DNA of 64,000 nucleotides from an uncultured Prevotella sp. (GCA_900315545.1 OMZM01000003.1:1-64000), one strand, 5' to 3'. Shown: positions 17,047 to 27,285, counted from the stretch's first letter. A program made the numbers and translations. Notes: generated from the letters alone by a model not told the origin.

Positions 17047-17751
17047 ATGAAAAAACGCATACTGCACATCGACAGCACCGACTCTACGAACAGCTACATC
17101 AAGCAAGTTGCCTCCGACGGCAACGAACTGCTTGTCGTCGCTGCCGAAAGCCAGTCTGACGGTCGCGGATGCGGCACCAACAAGTGGGAAAGCGAGCCTG
17201 GAAAGAACCTCACGTTCTCCATACGCTACACACCGAAAGGCATACCCGCACAGCAACAGTTTGTCATCTCGATGCAGACAGCCGTTGCCATACACCGTGC
17301 GATGGGTGACTTCGGAATAGAAACGAGCGTGAAATGGCCCAACGACATATATGTCGGCGACAGGAAACTCTGTGGCATACTGATAGAAAACCGACTGTTT
17401 GAAAGCATAATATGCGAGACCGTAATCGGCATCGGGCTGAACGTCAACCAGCAGAAGTTTGTCAGCGATGCGCCAAACCCTGTGTCTATGAGACAGATAC
17501 TGCAACACGACTGCGACAAAGAGGATGTGCTGAAACGCATAATATGGCACTTTACAAACATCGAAGACAACATCCTGCCTGTCTATAAGTCGCTGCTCTA
17601 CCGCAAAACAGGCTATCACGGATACCGCGACGACAAAGGTTTCTTCGAGGCAGAGATAGCAGACGTGGCTCCCAACGGCATGCTGACACTGCGCGACAGG
17701 CAGGGAAAGACAAGACAATATGCCTTCAAGGAAGTGGCTTTCTGCATCTGA
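17047..17751 (+). CDS. birA: Biotin-[acetyl-CoA-carboxylase] ligase (catalytic domain only)
   Basis: 234 aa from MKKRILHIDSTDSTN; a TTG 15 bases earlier is too near the -7 box. The biotinyl-AMP signature SDGRGCGTNKW is present, as are VKWPNDIYV and KLCGILIEN. There is no N-terminal winged helix, so unlike E. coli BirA it cannot repress transcription. It attaches biotin to carboxyl-carrier proteins such as those of acetyl-CoA or methylmalonyl-CoA/oxaloacetate decarboxylase complexes. pyrH follows after 55 bases. Confidence 0.92.
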   Translation: MKKRILHIDSTDSTNSYIKQVASDGNELLVVAAESQSDGRGCGTNKWESEPGKNLTFSIRYTPKGIPAQQQFVISMQTAVAIHRAMGDFGIETSVKWPNDIYVGDRKLCGILIENRLFESIICETVIGIGLNVNQQKFVSDAPNPVSMRQILQHDCDKEDVLKRIIWHFTNIEDNILPVYKSLLYRKTGYHGYRDDKGFFEAEIADVAPNGMLTLRDRQGKTRQYAFKEVAFCI

Positions 17752-17806
17752 CGGCAACGGCAAATGAACGAAATAAAAACAAAATTAACATAAAATACAA
17801 ACTAAA

Positions 17807-18517
17807 ATGGTAAGATTTAAGCGAATACTTCTTAAGCTCAGCGGCGAAAGCCTGATGGGTAGTCAAGGCTACGGTATAGACCCAGAGCGACTGGCTGACT
17901 ATGCCCGACAGATAAAAGAAATCCACGACATGGGCGTGGAAATAGGCATCGTAATAGGCGGCGGCAACATTTTCAGAGGTCTCAGCGGCTCGCAGAAAGG
18001 CTTCGACCGCGTGAAAGGCGACCAGATGGGCATGTGTGCAACAGTGATAAACTCGCTTGCACTGAGCTCGGCACTTGGCGCCATCGGCGTGGCAAACAAG
18101 GTGCTGACGGCTATACGCATGGAGCCGATAGGCGAATTTTACACCAAATGGCGCGCAATAGAGGCTATGCAGAACGGACAAGTGTGCATATTCTCTGCCG
18201 GAACAGGCTCGCCCTACTTCACGACAGACACTGGTTCGTCGCTGCGCGGCATAGAGATAGAGGCTGACGTGATGCTGAAAGGCACACGCGTGGACGGTGT
18301 CTACACGGCTGACCCAGAGAAAGACAAGACCGCAATGAAGTTTAAGGAGATAACTTTCGACGAGATTTACAATCGCGGACTGAAGGTAATGGACCTCACA
18401 GCTACTACGATGTGCAAGGAAAACAACCTGCCAATATATGTATTCAACATGGATGTCGTAGGCAACCTGCGCAAGGTTATCGAGGGCGAAGACATCGGCA
18501 CGCTGGTGCATGCATGA
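17807..18517 (+). CDS. pyrH: Uridylate kinase
   Basis: 236 aa, the usual bacterial length. KRILLKLSGESLMG at the N-terminus and GIVIGGGNIFRG bind the phosphates. TDTGSSLRGIEIEADVMLKG and GVYTADPEKD form the amino acid kinase core. PyrH phosphorylates UMP to UDP with ATP, is hexameric and is controlled by UTP and GTP. A perfect terminator follows. Confidence 0.97.
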   Translation: MVRFKRILLKLSGESLMGSQGYGIDPERLADYARQIKEIHDMGVEIGIVIGGGNIFRGLSGSQKGFDRVKGDQMGMCATVINSLALSSALGAIGVANKVLTAIRMEPIGEFYTKWRAIEAMQNGQVCIFSAGTGSPYFTTDTGSSLRGIEIEADVMLKGTRVDGVYTADPEKDKTAMKFKEITFDEIYNRGLKVMDLTATTMCKENNLPIYVFNMDVVGNLRKVIEGEDIGTLVHA

Positions 18518-18553
18518 CGCCTGCCAGCGAGCACAATACACAGACATAATACT

Positions 18554-18597
18554 AGCAATGCCCTTTGACAACATCAAAGGGCATTGCTTATTCTTTT
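18554..18597 (+). terminator. Rho-independent terminator of pyrH
   Basis: A perfect 15-bp stem AGCAATGCCCTTTGA/TCAAAGGGCATTGCT with a 5-base loop is followed by TATTCTTTT. Confidence 0.92.
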
Positions 18598-18652
18598 AAA
18601 TAATGGTTTTCTTTTGTCAACAGGCAGCGGCTGTTTTTGCCAAACCACTGTC

Positions 18653-18943
18653 CTATTCCGTTTCTTCAAAGTCTACGTACTCGCCTTCGTTCTCGGCAAA
18701 GATGCGCTTGTTGCGCTCCTCGTTACTCCGGCTGTCGCTGACAGACTGCTGGCTGCCTGAGCCCGCACTGCCATTCTGCCAGCCCGACGTTCTGCCTTGC
18801 TGCTGACCTCCGCCCATATTGCCACGCATGTTGTCGAACTGACGCTTTATGTTCTTTATCGAAGACAGGAAAAATACCAGTCCGACTATAGCTGCGACGA
18901 ACAGAAACAATATGGCTAAAAGCAAGAATCGTATTATAAACAT
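18653..18943 (-). CDS. DUF4834-type small membrane protein
   Basis: 96 aa: a long N-terminal membrane helix (FIIRFLLLAILFLFVAAIVG LVFFL), a polar Gly/Gln/Ser-rich stretch and an acidic end (EYVDFEETE). The pattern fits the Bacteroidetes DUF4834 family. It lies 9 bases after pssA in the same direction and so belongs to the phosphatidylethanolamine operon psd-pssA. No enzymatic function is visible; it may help assemble or localise the membrane enzymes. Confidence 0.75.
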   Translation of the reverse strand: MFIIRFLLLAILFLFVAAIVGLVFFLSSIKNIKRQFDNMRGNMGGGQQQGRTSGWQNGSAGSGSQQSVSDSRSNEERNKRIFAENEGEYVDFEETE

Positions 18944-18952
18944 GTCCTGGAA

Positions 18953-19645
18953 TTATTTATCAGCCTTGCATGTCAGTACCGACAGCACTACATACCATGC
19001 TATGATGATGGCAATGCCTGTAGTACGGAAAAACAGAAGTATAGGAATACACGTTATCAGGAATATGTATTTCACTTCGTTTCCGCGCCATCCCCAATGC
19101 TTGAACTTCAATGCAAACATCGGAATCTCAGACACCATGAGCCAGCAACTGATAATGACTATTGCTGCAAACACATATATCAGATAGTGCAAATGTGCCG
19201 CACGTCCGCCCAAACCAACAAGCAACGATGCCCAGAAGAGTGCATTTGCCGGCGTTGGCAAGCCCAAGAACGATGCCGTCTGGCGCTCGTCGATGTTGAA
19301 TTTTGCCAGTCGCAGCGCTGAGAAAGCTACCATAAGGAAAGAACAGAACGGCAGAATGACATGCAAGACATGAGGGTCTTCGCCCGTCATAACCTTCATT
19401 TCGGTATAGAGCATCGTAGCCGGAGCGACTCCAAACGTAACGATATCAGCCAGAGAGTCAAGTTCCTTGCCTATCGGCGACTGTACACCAAGCTGTCGCG
19501 CAGCCATACCATCGAAAAAATCGAACGCGGCACCAAGCAAAATGAATAACAGCGAGTATGCCGAGCCGTACAGTGCCATGACTATTGCGATGCATCCTGA
19601 CAACAGGTTGCAGCACGTTATAGCGTTTGGGATGTGTCTTTTCAT
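18953..19645 (-). CDS. pssA: CDP-diacylglycerol-serine O-phosphatidyltransferase
   Basis: 230 aa with about seven membrane helices. The CDP-alcohol phosphotransferase signature D-G-x2-A-R-x8-G-x3-D-x3-D is present as DGMAARQLGVQSPIGKELDSL. The enzyme makes phosphatidylserine from CDP-diacylglycerol and L-serine. The gene follows psd, which decarboxylates the product to phosphatidylethanolamine. Confidence 0.94.
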   Translation of the reverse strand: MKRHIPNAITCCNLLSGCIAIVMALYGSAYSLLFILLGAAFDFFDGMAARQLGVQSPIGKELDSLADIVTFGVAPATMLYTEMKVMTGEDPHVLHVILPFCSFLMVAFSALRLAKFNIDERQTASFLGLPTPANALFWASLLVGLGGRAAHLHYLIYVFAAIVIISCWLMVSEIPMFALKFKHWGWRGNEVKYIFLITCIPILLFFRTTGIAIIIAWYVVLSVLTCKADK

Positions 19646-19708
19646 AACCTATAATACTATGTTTGGTTTGTAATAAAATATCAATTCGCGCCCAACTTGC
19701 AAAGATGT

Positions 19709-20401
19709 CTAATGCAACTTGGCAATGACGGTCTGGTCGCCTGTCGTTGTCTGCCCCATCTTCACACATACTTCCGTGCCCAGAGGCAAATATACATCCA
19801 CTCGTGAACCAAACTTTATAAATCCGAGATGCTCGTCGATGTAGCAGTCTTCACCGTCTTTTGCGTATGTAACGATACGCCTTGCCACTGCGCCTGCTAT
19901 CTGGCGGCACAGCACTTCCTTGCCCGACGGCGTTTCTATCAGCACGTCTGCACGCTCGTTTTCCTCGCTCGCCTTCGGAAGCCAAGCCTTATGGAAATTT
20001 CCATTATGATGGACTACAGACTTCACTTTTCCGTCTACAGGAAACCAGTTTGCATGCACGTTAAACAGACTCATGAATATGCTGACCATCAGTCGGCGGT
20101 CGTGAAAATACTCATTCTCGTCAACTTCCTCCACAACGACCACCTTTCCGTCTGCCGGAGCTACAACGATGTTCTCTGTATCATCGTTAGGAAAGTGCCG
20201 AATAGGACAACGGAAGAAATTGACTACTATGCCGTAAACCGTTCCAAAGACAGCAATGAATATCCAGAAAGGGATTTTTGTATCAAAAGCTCTCCATAGT
20301 ATAACGGCGACAGCCACGAGAATGAAAAAGCTAAAAATAAGTGTATCCGTGCCTTCTCTGTGTATTCTTATCTTCTTTAATTTCTTTATTCGTTCACCCA
20401 T
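19709..20401 (-). CDS. psd: Phosphatidylserine decarboxylase proenzyme
   Basis: About 230 aa starting at [20 protein letters not shown]; the upstream in-frame start at 20440 overlaps the promoter. It is the short type of decarboxylase: an N-terminal membrane segment, [20 protein letters not shown] and the self-cleavage site GSRVDVYLP (Gly-Ser, where the Ser becomes the pyruvoyl group). It makes phosphatidylethanolamine. Promoter TTTG-N19-TACCTTTG lies directly upstream. Confidence 0.93.
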   Translation of the reverse strand: MGERIKKLKKIRIHREGTDTLIFSFFILVAVAVILWRAFDTKIPFWIFIAVFGTVYGIVVNFFRCPIRHFPNDDTENIVVAPADGKVVVVEEVDENEYFHDRRLMVSIFMSLFNVHANWFPVDGKVKSVVHHNGNFHKAWLPKASEENERADVLIETPSGKEVLCRQIAGAVARRIVTYAKDGEDCYIDEHLGFIKFGSRVDVYLPLGTEVCVKMGQTTTGDQTVIAKLH

Positions 20402-20429
20402 GCTTATTTTTATCTTCTGATTTACATTG

Positions 20430-20460
20430 CAAAGGTACAATTTTTTTTGTATTTGACAAA
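20430..20460 (-). promoter_or_regulatory. psd-pssA operon promoter
   Basis: On the minus strand TTTG (20460-20457), 19 bases, TACCTTTG (20437-20430): full consensus, about 29 bases before the psd ATG. Confidence 0.82.
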
Positions 20461-20476
20461 TTTTCTATAATTTTCT

Positions 20477-20508
20477 TTTGGTCAATTCAATATTTAAGCG
20501 TAACTTTG
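20477..20508 (+). promoter_or_regulatory. dnaE promoter
   Basis: TTTG (20477-20480), 20 bases, TAACTTTG (20501-20508). It gives a leader of about 90 bases before the dnaE ATG at 20602. Confidence 0.72.
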
Positions 20509-20601
20509 AGGCTCACAAACCACTGGATGACATATTTTATAGAAAATATGACAAACTTTGAAACACAAACAACACTTACAAGAAAACAACGATAAAAATA
20601 T

Positions 20602-23600
20602 ATGGAAGACTTTGTCCACCTGCACGTTCATACTTATTTCTCCATTCTTGACGGACAATCAAGCATAGAGAAACTTGTCAACAAAGCCATAGGCGATGGC
20701 ATGAAAGGCATGGCTATCACCGATCACGGCGAAATGTTCGGTATAAAAGAATTTACCGACTACTGCGCTAAAATTAACAAGGGCAGGAAGAAAGAAGGAA
20801 AAGAGCCTTTCGTCCCTATAATAGGATGCGAAGTGTATGTCGCCCGACACAGAAAGGAAGACAAAGTGAAGGAAAACGGCGACAAAAGCGGCTACCACCT
20901 CATTCTGCTGGCAAAAAACTATCAGGGATATAAAAACCTCATAAAATTAGTGTCGCGAGCGTGGGTTGACGGATACTATTTCAGACCGCGAACTGACCGC
21001 GCTGACCTTGAGACATATCACGAAGGACTGATAGCATGTTCTGCATGCATAGCAGGAGAAGTGCCAAAGAAAATCATAAACGACGATATTGCCGGAGCAA
21101 GAGAAGCCATAGAATGGTACAAAAGGGTGTTTGGCGAAGATTATTATCTCGAACTGCAACGGCACGAGGTTACCGACCCGAACATCATGGCAAACAGAGA
21201 AACATTCCCACTACAGCAGAAAGCAAACAAGGTACTGATAGAACTGGCACACGAATATGGCATACAACTGATTTGTACCAACGACTCCCACTTCGTTGAC
21301 AAAGAGAATGCCGAAGCCCACGACCACCTGTTGTGCCTCTCGACGGAAAGCGACCTGAACGACCCGAACCGCATGAGGTATTCCAAACAGGAATGGTTTA
21401 AGACAAAAGAAGAGATGAACGCAGTGTTTTCAGACATTCCAGAAGCACTGAGGAATACGGTCGACATACTCAAAAAGATAGAGATCTACAGCATCGACCA
21501 CGACCCTATCATGCCTTTCTTCCCTATACCGGAAGAATTTGGGACAGAAGACGACATAAGAAGGAAATACACTGAAGAACAACTGCTCGTTGAGTTTACG
21601 AGTGATGAGAATGGTGCCAACACTCTGCCACGTGAAGAAGGAGAGAAAAAGATAAAGCATCTCGGCGGATATGACAAACTCTACAGAATTAAGTTTGAGG
21701 CTGAGTATCTGAAAAAACTGACATACGACGGTGCAAAAAAACTGTATGGCGACCCTGTTCCAGAGAATGTTGTGGAGCGCATAAACTTTGAGCTTCACAT
21801 TATGAAGACAATGGGGTTTCCTGGCTACTTCCTTATCGTGCAAGACTTCATTAATGCTGCCCGCGACCAGCTTGACGTCATGGTTGGCCCGGGACGTGGC
21901 TCTGCCGCAGGCTCTGTCGTTGCATACTGTCTTGGTATCACACGCATCGACCCTATAAAATACGACTTACTGTTTGAGCGTTTCCTAAATCCCGACCGTA
22001 TATCGTTGCCTGATATCGACACCGACTTCGACGATGACGGACGAGGAAGAGTGCTGAAATGGGTGGAAGACAAGTATGGGCATGACAAAGTGGCACATAT
22101 CATTACTTACAGCACGATGGCTACGAAGAAAGCAATACAGGACATCGCACGTGTAGAGAAACTACCACCAAGCGAGAGTTCAAGACTGTGCAAGTCTATC
22201 CCAGAACGTATGCCAAACAAAATGAAACTTAATCTTGTAAATGCGATACAGGTCGTACCGGAACTGAGAGAGGCTGAGATGTCAAACGACAAGCGTCTGT
22301 CGAACACTATCAAATACGCCAAGATGCTTGAAGGTACGGTGCGTGGCACGGGTATTCATGCCTGCGGAACAATTATATGCAGAGATGCCATCAGCGACTG
22401 GGTTCCTGTGTCTACTGCCAACGATCCGGAAAACAAAGGAGAAAAGGTACTGTGTACGCAATACGACGGACACGTCATAGAGTCTACTGGACTTATAAAG
22501 ATGGACTTCTTGGGACTGAAGACATTGTCGGAGTTAAAGGACGCTATCGACAACATCTACATTTCTCATGGTGTAAAGATTGATATCGAGAATATTCCAA
22601 TCGATGACCAGTTGACATACGAACTGTATCAGCGTGGAAGAACTGTTGGAACTTTCCAGTTTGAGTCGCCTGGTATGCAGAAGCACTTGCGCGAACTGAA
22701 GCCTACAGTGTTTGAGGACCTTATTGCCATGAACGCCCTGTATCGTCCGGGACCAATGCAATATATTCCTGATTTCATTGAGAGAAAGAACAATCCAGCC
22801 AAGATAACTTACGATATTCCATGCATGGAGGAATACCTGAAGGATACTTATGGCATTACCGTCTATCAGGAGCAAGTGATGCTTCTGTCAAGAAAGCTGG
22901 CAGACTTCACTCGCGGCGAGAGCGATGCCTTGCGTAAGGCTATGGGTAAGAAGAAAAAGGAGATTGTTGACCAGATGAAACCTAAGTTTATCGAGGGTGG
23001 CGTGAGAAACGGACACAACAAAGAGATTCTCGAGAAGATTTGGAGCGACTGGGAAGCTTTTGCAGAATATGCCTTCAATAAGAGTCATGCCACATGCTAC
23101 TCATGGATAGCATACCAGACGGCTTATCTCAAGGCACACTATCCTGCAGAGTATATGTCTGCCATCATGAGCAGACGCAAAGACGACATAAAGGAAATAA
23201 CCAAACTCATGGACGAATGCCGTGCCATGAACATATCTACACTCGGTCCCGACATTAACGAAAGCCACCTGAAATTCGGTACGAACAAGAAAGGCGAGAT
23301 ACGATTTGGTCTCGCAGGCATAAAAGGCGTGGGAGAATCGGCTTCAGAGGCAATAATTAATGAAAGAGAAAAGAACGGACCATACAAGGACATCTTTGAC
23401 TTTATACAAAGAGTAAGCCTCAACAATGTGAACAAGAAGGTTATTGAGAGCATTGTGTTTAGTGGCGGTTTTGATTGTTTCGGCATTCAGAGAGAGGCAT
23501 ACATATCGAGAAACAACAAGGGAGAATCGTTCATCGAGTTGCTGATACGCTATGGACAGCTCTATCAGGCAGAGAAGAACAACATGCAGAATTCACTCTT

Positions 23601-24312
23601 CGGTGGTCTCAACAGTGTCGATATTCAGACTCCGAAATTTCCGCAGGTGGAAGAAATGAGCAATATAGAGAAACTCAACAAGGAGCGTGAACTCGTGGGC
23701 ATCTACTTGTCGGCACATCCATTAGACGAATACAACATCATACTTAACTATAAGTGCAACACAAAATGCCATGAGTTGTCAGAAAACATCGACTTGCTCG
23801 CATCAAGAAGCGAACTGACGTTTGGAGGCATTATCACAAACGTGAAGGAAGACTTTACTAAAAATGGCGAGCCATACGGTTTTGTCAGCATAGAAGACTA
23901 CGAAGGAGTTGGCAACATTCGTTTGTTTGGAGGTGTATGGGGGACATGGAAAGGCTTTATGACAAAAGGAAGCATCGTATTTGTCAGGGGCAAAAGCGTA
24001 CCGCGGTATCACGGAAGTAAGTTCTACAGTCTTGTTATATCCTCTGTTCAGTACATGCAGGAGGTAAAGGAAGTTCCGCTGAACAGCATAACGATAAATA
24101 TGGACATCAGTTCGCTTAACGAACAGATTGTTGACGAAATGACATCTGTCATAAACGACAATCCAGGCAACGTACCTATTAATATACGCATTCACGATAC
24201 GGAAAGCAATCAGTTCATATCGTTGAAAAGCAGGCTGCACAAAATAAACCCAAACAAAACAGTACTCGACTATCTGCAAGCGACAGAATCGATAAGTTAC
24301 TATCTGAATTAG
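20602..24312 (+). CDS. dnaE: DNA polymerase III subunit alpha
   Basis: 1236 aa, the replicative polymerase. The N-terminal PHP domain opens with FVHLHVHTYFSILDG and AITDHGEMFG. The palm motif PDIDTDFDDDGR (about residues 469-480) carries catalytic aspartates. GPGRGSAAGSVVAYCLGIT and the thumb and fingers follow, then an HhH segment (FGLAGIKGVGE) and a C-terminal OB domain (LTFGGIITNVKEDFTKNGEP YGFV split here). It is of the DnaE1 type without an exonuclease insertion. trxA follows in the same direction but has its own promoter. Confidence 0.97.
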   Translation: MEDFVHLHVHTYFSILDGQSSIEKLVNKAIGDGMKGMAITDHGEMFGIKEFTDYCAKINKGRKKEGKEPFVPIIGCEVYVARHRKEDKVKENGDKSGYHLILLAKNYQGYKNLIKLVSRAWVDGYYFRPRTDRADLETYHEGLIACSACIAGEVPKKIINDDIAGAREAIEWYKRVFGEDYYLELQRHEVTDPNIMANRETFPLQQKANKVLIELAHEYGIQLICTNDSHFVDKENAEAHDHLLCLSTESDLNDPNRMRYSKQEWFKTKEEMNAVFSDIPEALRNTVDILKKIEIYSIDHDPIMPFFPIPEEFGTEDDIRRKYTEEQLLVEFTSDENGANTLPREEGEKKIKHLGGYDKLYRIKFEAEYLKKLTYDGAKKLYGDPVPENVVERINFELHIMKTMGFPGYFLIVQDFINAARDQLDVMVGPGRGSAAGSVVAYCLGITRIDPIKYDLLFERFLNPDRISLPDIDTDFDDDGRGRVLKWVEDKYGHDKVAHIITYSTMATKKAIQDIARVEKLPPSESSRLCKSIPERMPNKMKLNLVNAIQVVPELREAEMSNDKRLSNTIKYAKMLEGTVRGTGIHACGTIICRDAISDWVPVSTANDPENKGEKVLCTQYDGHVIESTGLIKMDFLGLKTLSELKDAIDNIYISHGVKIDIENIPIDDQLTYELYQRGRTVGTFQFESPGMQKHLRELKPTVFEDLIAMNALYRPGPMQYIPDFIERKNNPAKITYDIPCMEEYLKDTYGITVYQEQVMLLSRKLADFTRGESDALRKAMGKKKKEIVDQMKPKFIEGGVRNGHNKEILEKIWSDWEAFAEYAFNKSHATCYSWIAYQTAYLKAHYPAEYMSAIMSRRKDDIKEITKLMDECRAMNISTLGPDINESHLKFGTNKKGEIRFGLAGIKGVGESASEAIINEREKNGPYKDIFDFIQRVSLNNVNKKVIESIVFSGGFDCFGIQREAYISRNNKGESFIELLIRYGQLYQAEKNNMQNSLFGGLNSVDIQTPKFPQVEEMSNIEKLNKERELVGIYLSAHPLDEYNIILNYKCNTKCHELSENIDLLASRSELTFGGIITNVKEDFTKNGEPYGFVSIEDYEGVGNIRLFGGVWGTWKGFMTKGSIVFVRGKSVPRYHGSKFYSLVISSVQYMQEVKEVPLNSITINMDISSLNEQIVDEMTSVINDNPGNVPINIRIHDTESNQFISLKSRLHKINPNKTVLDYLQATESISYYLN

Positions 24313-24314
24313 AG

Positions 24315-24332
24315 TTTGGCACGGTATTTGCA
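24315..24332 (+). promoter_or_regulatory. Sigma-54 promoter candidate of trxA
   Basis: TTTGGCACGGTATTTGCA fits the sigma-54 consensus TTGGCACG-N4-TTGCW, with GG (24318-24319) and GC (24330-24331) exactly 10 bases apart. It begins just after the dnaE stop and about 46 bases before the trxA ATG. The sequence GAGTTTGGCACGGT is identical to the end of repeat copies 4 and 5, although no palindrome array is present here. No TAnnTTTG box fits better in this gap. Confidence 0.6.
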
Positions 24333-24377
24333 TATATAATAACATACATAATATTCATTTAATTCATAATTAAGACT

Positions 24378-24692
24378 ATGGAAGTAAAAATCACAACAGA
24401 GAACTTTGAAGAATTGAAGAACGGCAACTTGCCATTAGTAGTTGATTTCTGGGCAACATGGTGCGGACCATGCAAGATGATTGCGCCTGTTATTGGCGAA
24501 TTAGCTGAAGAGTACGACGGACGCATCGTTGTAGGCAAGTGCGACGTTGAGGAGAACGACGACATTGCTATGGAATTTGGTATCCGCAACATCCCAACGA
24601 TACTGTTCTTCAAGAACGGACAGGTTGTAGACAAGATGGTCGGTGCTGCTCCTAAAGCTAAATTCCAGGAGAAGTTTGAGGCTCTGCTGTAA
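24378..24692 (+). CDS. trxA: Thioredoxin
   Basis: 104 aa. The active site WCGPC is at residues 28-32 within VVDFWATWCGPCKMIAPVIG, and the cis-proline loop is RNIPTILFF. It is a cytoplasmic disulfide reductase that supplies electrons to ribonucleotide reductase, peroxidases and methionine sulfoxide reductase. It has a separate promoter of sigma-54 type and a strong terminator. Confidence 0.97.
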   Translation: MEVKITTENFEELKNGNLPLVVDFWATWCGPCKMIAPVIGELAEEYDGRIVVGKCDVEENDDIAMEFGIRNIPTILFFKNGQVVDKMVGAAPKAKFQEKFEALL

Positions 24693-24780
24693 GAGGTTAT
24701 TAGTCCAAATGTGTCATTTTGTCATAGATGACTTACTGACCTTGAAGGGTAAAGCCATAAAACAGGGCAAGAATACAAAA

Positions 24781-24830
24781 CAAAACGGCTGGCAACATTA
24801 TTCTGTTGTCAGCCGTTTTGTTTCTTTTTA
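24781..24830. terminator. Terminator between trxA and obgE
   Basis: CAAAACGGCTG-GCAACA pairs with TGTTGTCAGCCGTTTTG, followed by TTTCTTTTTAT. It ends trxA; the A-run on the other side lets it also act on the convergent obgE transcript. Confidence 0.88.
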
Positions 24831-24834
24831 TAAT

Positions 24835-25986
24835 TTACTGCTCTACAAACTCATCGTCTATGTCTTCTATTTCATCATCGTCGAGGTAGATAATGTCGTC
24901 TTCTCCTTCTTCTGACATTTCCTGAGCGAAACTTGCAAAGTCCTTGTCGCGATGTACAAGCGTGTCTTCTGCCATTATTGTCTGCAACTTGTTGCTCTCG
25001 GCATTAAGTTCACGCCACAAAACGTCTTTCAGTTCATTCAGTCCGAATCCGGTAACAGCAGAAATGAACACTACCGGCAAATCTGTTGGCAGCGTTTCCT
25101 TCAGCATCTCTATAAGCTCCTCATCCAGCAGGTCGCACTTTGTTATGGCAAGTACTCGGTGTTTGTCAAGCATTTCCGGATTAAACTGTTGCAACTCGTT
25201 GAGCAGGATGTCATACTCTCTTTTTATATCGTCAGTGTCTCCCGGAACCATGAACAAAAGCAGCGAGTTTCGTTCTATATGACGCAGGAAACGCAGTCCG
25301 AGTCCTTTACCTTCGCTGGCACCTTCTATAATACCAGGGATGTCAGCCATAACAAACGACTTGTTGTCGTGGTATGCTACTATTCCAAGCGACGGTTCCA
25401 TCGTTGTGAACGGATAGTTTGCTATCTTCGGCCTTGCATTCGACAGTGATGAAACCAATGTCGACTTTCCTGCATTTGGGAAACCTACGAGTCCGACATC
25501 TGCAAGGAGTTTGAGTTCGAGTATAACCGTCATTTCTTCCATCGGCTCTCCTGGCTGTGCATATCGCGGAGCCTGATTTGTTGCAGAACGGAACTGGAAG
25601 TTTCCAAGTCCTCCCCTGCCGCCTTTCAGCAGCATGACGACCTGTCCGTCGTAGGTAACGTCGCATACATATTTGCCTGTTTCTGCATCGTAGACTACCG
25701 TGCCGCATGGAACGTCAATGTAGATATCTTTTCCGTCGGTGCCATGACATTTATCCTTTCCGCCGTTTCCTCCATGCTCTGCATATATATGCCGCTGATA
25801 GCGCAAATGTAGAAGAGTCCAGTAATTGTGGTTTCCACGCAAATATATGTTTCCTCCACGTCCACCGTCTCCACCGTCTGGTCCTCCGTTGGGGTTATAT
25901 TTCACGTGTCGCAAGTGCATTGAGCCTTTTCCACCCTTACCAGAGCGACAGTAAATCTTTACATAGTCGACGAAATTTGATTCCAT
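24835..25986 (-). CDS. obgE: Obg family GTPase
   Basis: 383 aa. The N-terminal glycine-rich Obg fold ([30 protein letters not shown]) is followed by the G domain: [10 protein letters not shown] (P-loop), DIPGIIEGA (G3) and TKCD (G4). The C-terminus is strongly acidic ([19 protein letters not shown]). Obg binds the 50S subunit and ties ribosome assembly to guanine nucleotide levels. It is the third gene of the operon hpt-adk-obgE, 14 bases after adk. Confidence 0.96.
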   Translation of the reverse strand: MESNFVDYVKIYCRSGKGGKGSMHLRHVKYNPNGGPDGGDGGRGGNIYLRGNHNYWTLLHLRYQRHIYAEHGGNGGKDKCHGTDGKDIYIDVPCGTVVYDAETGKYVCDVTYDGQVVMLLKGGRGGLGNFQFRSATNQAPRYAQPGEPMEEMTVILELKLLADVGLVGFPNAGKSTLVSSLSNARPKIANYPFTTMEPSLGIVAYHDNKSFVMADIPGIIEGASEGKGLGLRFLRHIERNSLLLFMVPGDTDDIKREYDILLNELQQFNPEMLDKHRVLAITKCDLLDEELIEMLKETLPTDLPVVFISAVTGFGLNELKDVLWRELNAESNKLQTIMAEDTLVHRDKDFASFAQEMSEEGEDDIIYLDDDEIEDIDDEFVEQ

Positions 25987-26000
25987 TTTACATTTATAGA

Positions 26001-26579
26001 TTATTCTTCAATACTGTCTATCAGATTGCAGATATTATTGAATATGTCGTGTATTGTTCCGTGCCCGTTTATGCGGTGGTGCAAGTTTGCTTTCTTATAG
26101 AATTCAATAAGGGGCATGGTGCTTTTATGATATACTTCCAGACGCTTTTTGGCTGTTTCGACAGTATCGTCAGAGCGTCCGCTTGCCAGTCCACGCTCTA
26201 CGATTCTTTCTATCAGCTCGTCTTCCGGTGCCGTTAGTTCTATCATTGCCGTTACTTTCTCGCCTCTTTCTGCCAACATCTCGTTCAGTGTTTCTGCCTG
26301 CGACAACGTGCGCGGATAACCATCGAAGATAACGCCACGCTTGTTTTTGGCGAGACGGTCATACTCCGTAGACAACAGCGACACCATCAGGTCGTCGGGC
26401 ACAAGCTGTCCGTTGTCAGTCAGCTGCTTTGCGAAATTTCCGAATGCGGTTCCTTTTCTCATTTCTGCTCTCAGGAGTTCTCCTGTAGATATGTGGGCGA
26501 AACCATATCTGCCGGAAAGCAAACTGCTCTGTGTTCCCTTGCCTGAGCCGGGAGCACCAAATATAACTATGTTTTTCAT
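26001..26579 (-). CDS. adk: Adenylate kinase
   Basis: 192 aa. [10 protein letters not shown] is the P-loop, [13 protein letters not shown] the AMP/NMP signature and [20 protein letters not shown] the region after a short lid without zinc cysteines. The enzyme interconverts ATP plus AMP with two ADP. It lies between hpt and obgE, 15 bases after hpt. Confidence 0.97.
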   Translation of the reverse strand: MKNIVIFGAPGSGKGTQSSLLSGRYGFAHISTGELLRAEMRKGTAFGNFAKQLTDNGQLVPDDLMVSLLSTEYDRLAKNKRGVIFDGYPRTLSQAETLNEMLAERGEKVTAMIELTAPEDELIERIVERGLASGRSDDTVETAKKRLEVYHKSTMPLIEFYKKANLHHRINGHGTIHDIFNNICNLIDSIEE

Positions 26580-26594
26580 TGCTTGCTAAAAAAA

Positions 26595-27137
26595 TTATTC
26601 TTCGCTTACGAGTGTATATACATCGCGCAACTGTCGTCCCTGCTGGTCGTAGTCGAGTCCGTAGCCTACTATAAAGTCATTGGGAATAGGGATTGCGACA
26701 TAGTCCACTTTTATGTTCTCTTTCAGCAGTTCCGGTTTCTGGAACAATGTGCACACGTGTACCGACTTTGGATTTCGAGTTCCCAAACTTTCTATCATTC
26801 GCTTGACTGTCAGGCCTGACTCCACTATATCTTCTACTATTACTACTGTGCGGTCTGTCAGGTCTTCGTTTATTCCTATAACCTCCTTGATTTTTCCTGT
26901 AGATGTCGTTCCCTGATATGAAGCAAGTTTCACAAACGATATCTCGCACGGGATAGTTAGCCTGCGCATAAGGTCGGCTGCAAACATAAACGAGCCGTTG
27001 AGCACAGCCAGCAACAGCGGGTTCTTATCCTTCATGTCGCTGTTCAGTCGGTCAGCTACTTTCTGAATGCGCTCGAACAGTTCTGATTCTGGAATGAAAA
27101 GTTTAAAAGTCTTGTCCTTAAGTTTTACGGTTTTCAT
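26595..27137 (-). CDS. hpt: Hypoxanthine phosphoribosyltransferase
   Basis: About 180 aa from MKTVKLKDKTFKLFIPESEL; a start two codons upstream is also possible. VVIVEDIVESGLT is the PRPP-binding motif, and FIVGYGLDYDQQGRQLRDVY the C-terminal purine-binding segment. It salvages hypoxanthine (and probably guanine) to the nucleotide. A -7 box TAATTTTG is at 27161-27168 on the minus strand. It heads hpt-adk-obgE, a purine nucleotide and GTPase group. Confidence 0.95.
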   Translation of the reverse strand: MKTVKLKDKTFKLFIPESELFERIQKVADRLNSDMKDKNPLLLAVLNGSFMFAADLMRRLTIPCEISFVKLASYQGTTSTGKIKEVIGINEDLTDRTVVIVEDIVESGLTVKRMIESLGTRNPKSVHVCTLFQKPELLKENIKVDYVAIPIPNDFIVGYGLDYDQQGRQLRDVYTLVSEE

Positions 27138-27285
27138 AAGCAATTATGTAAAAGTTTGCGCAAAATTACGAAAAAAAAATCATTTTTCAGTGCTATTACA
27201 GATAAAAAATAGTGTTTCTGCGGCTTGTTTTAATTTTTTTCTAAAAAAAATGCTCATTGCTGACAACGTTGTGCAATATATTTTG

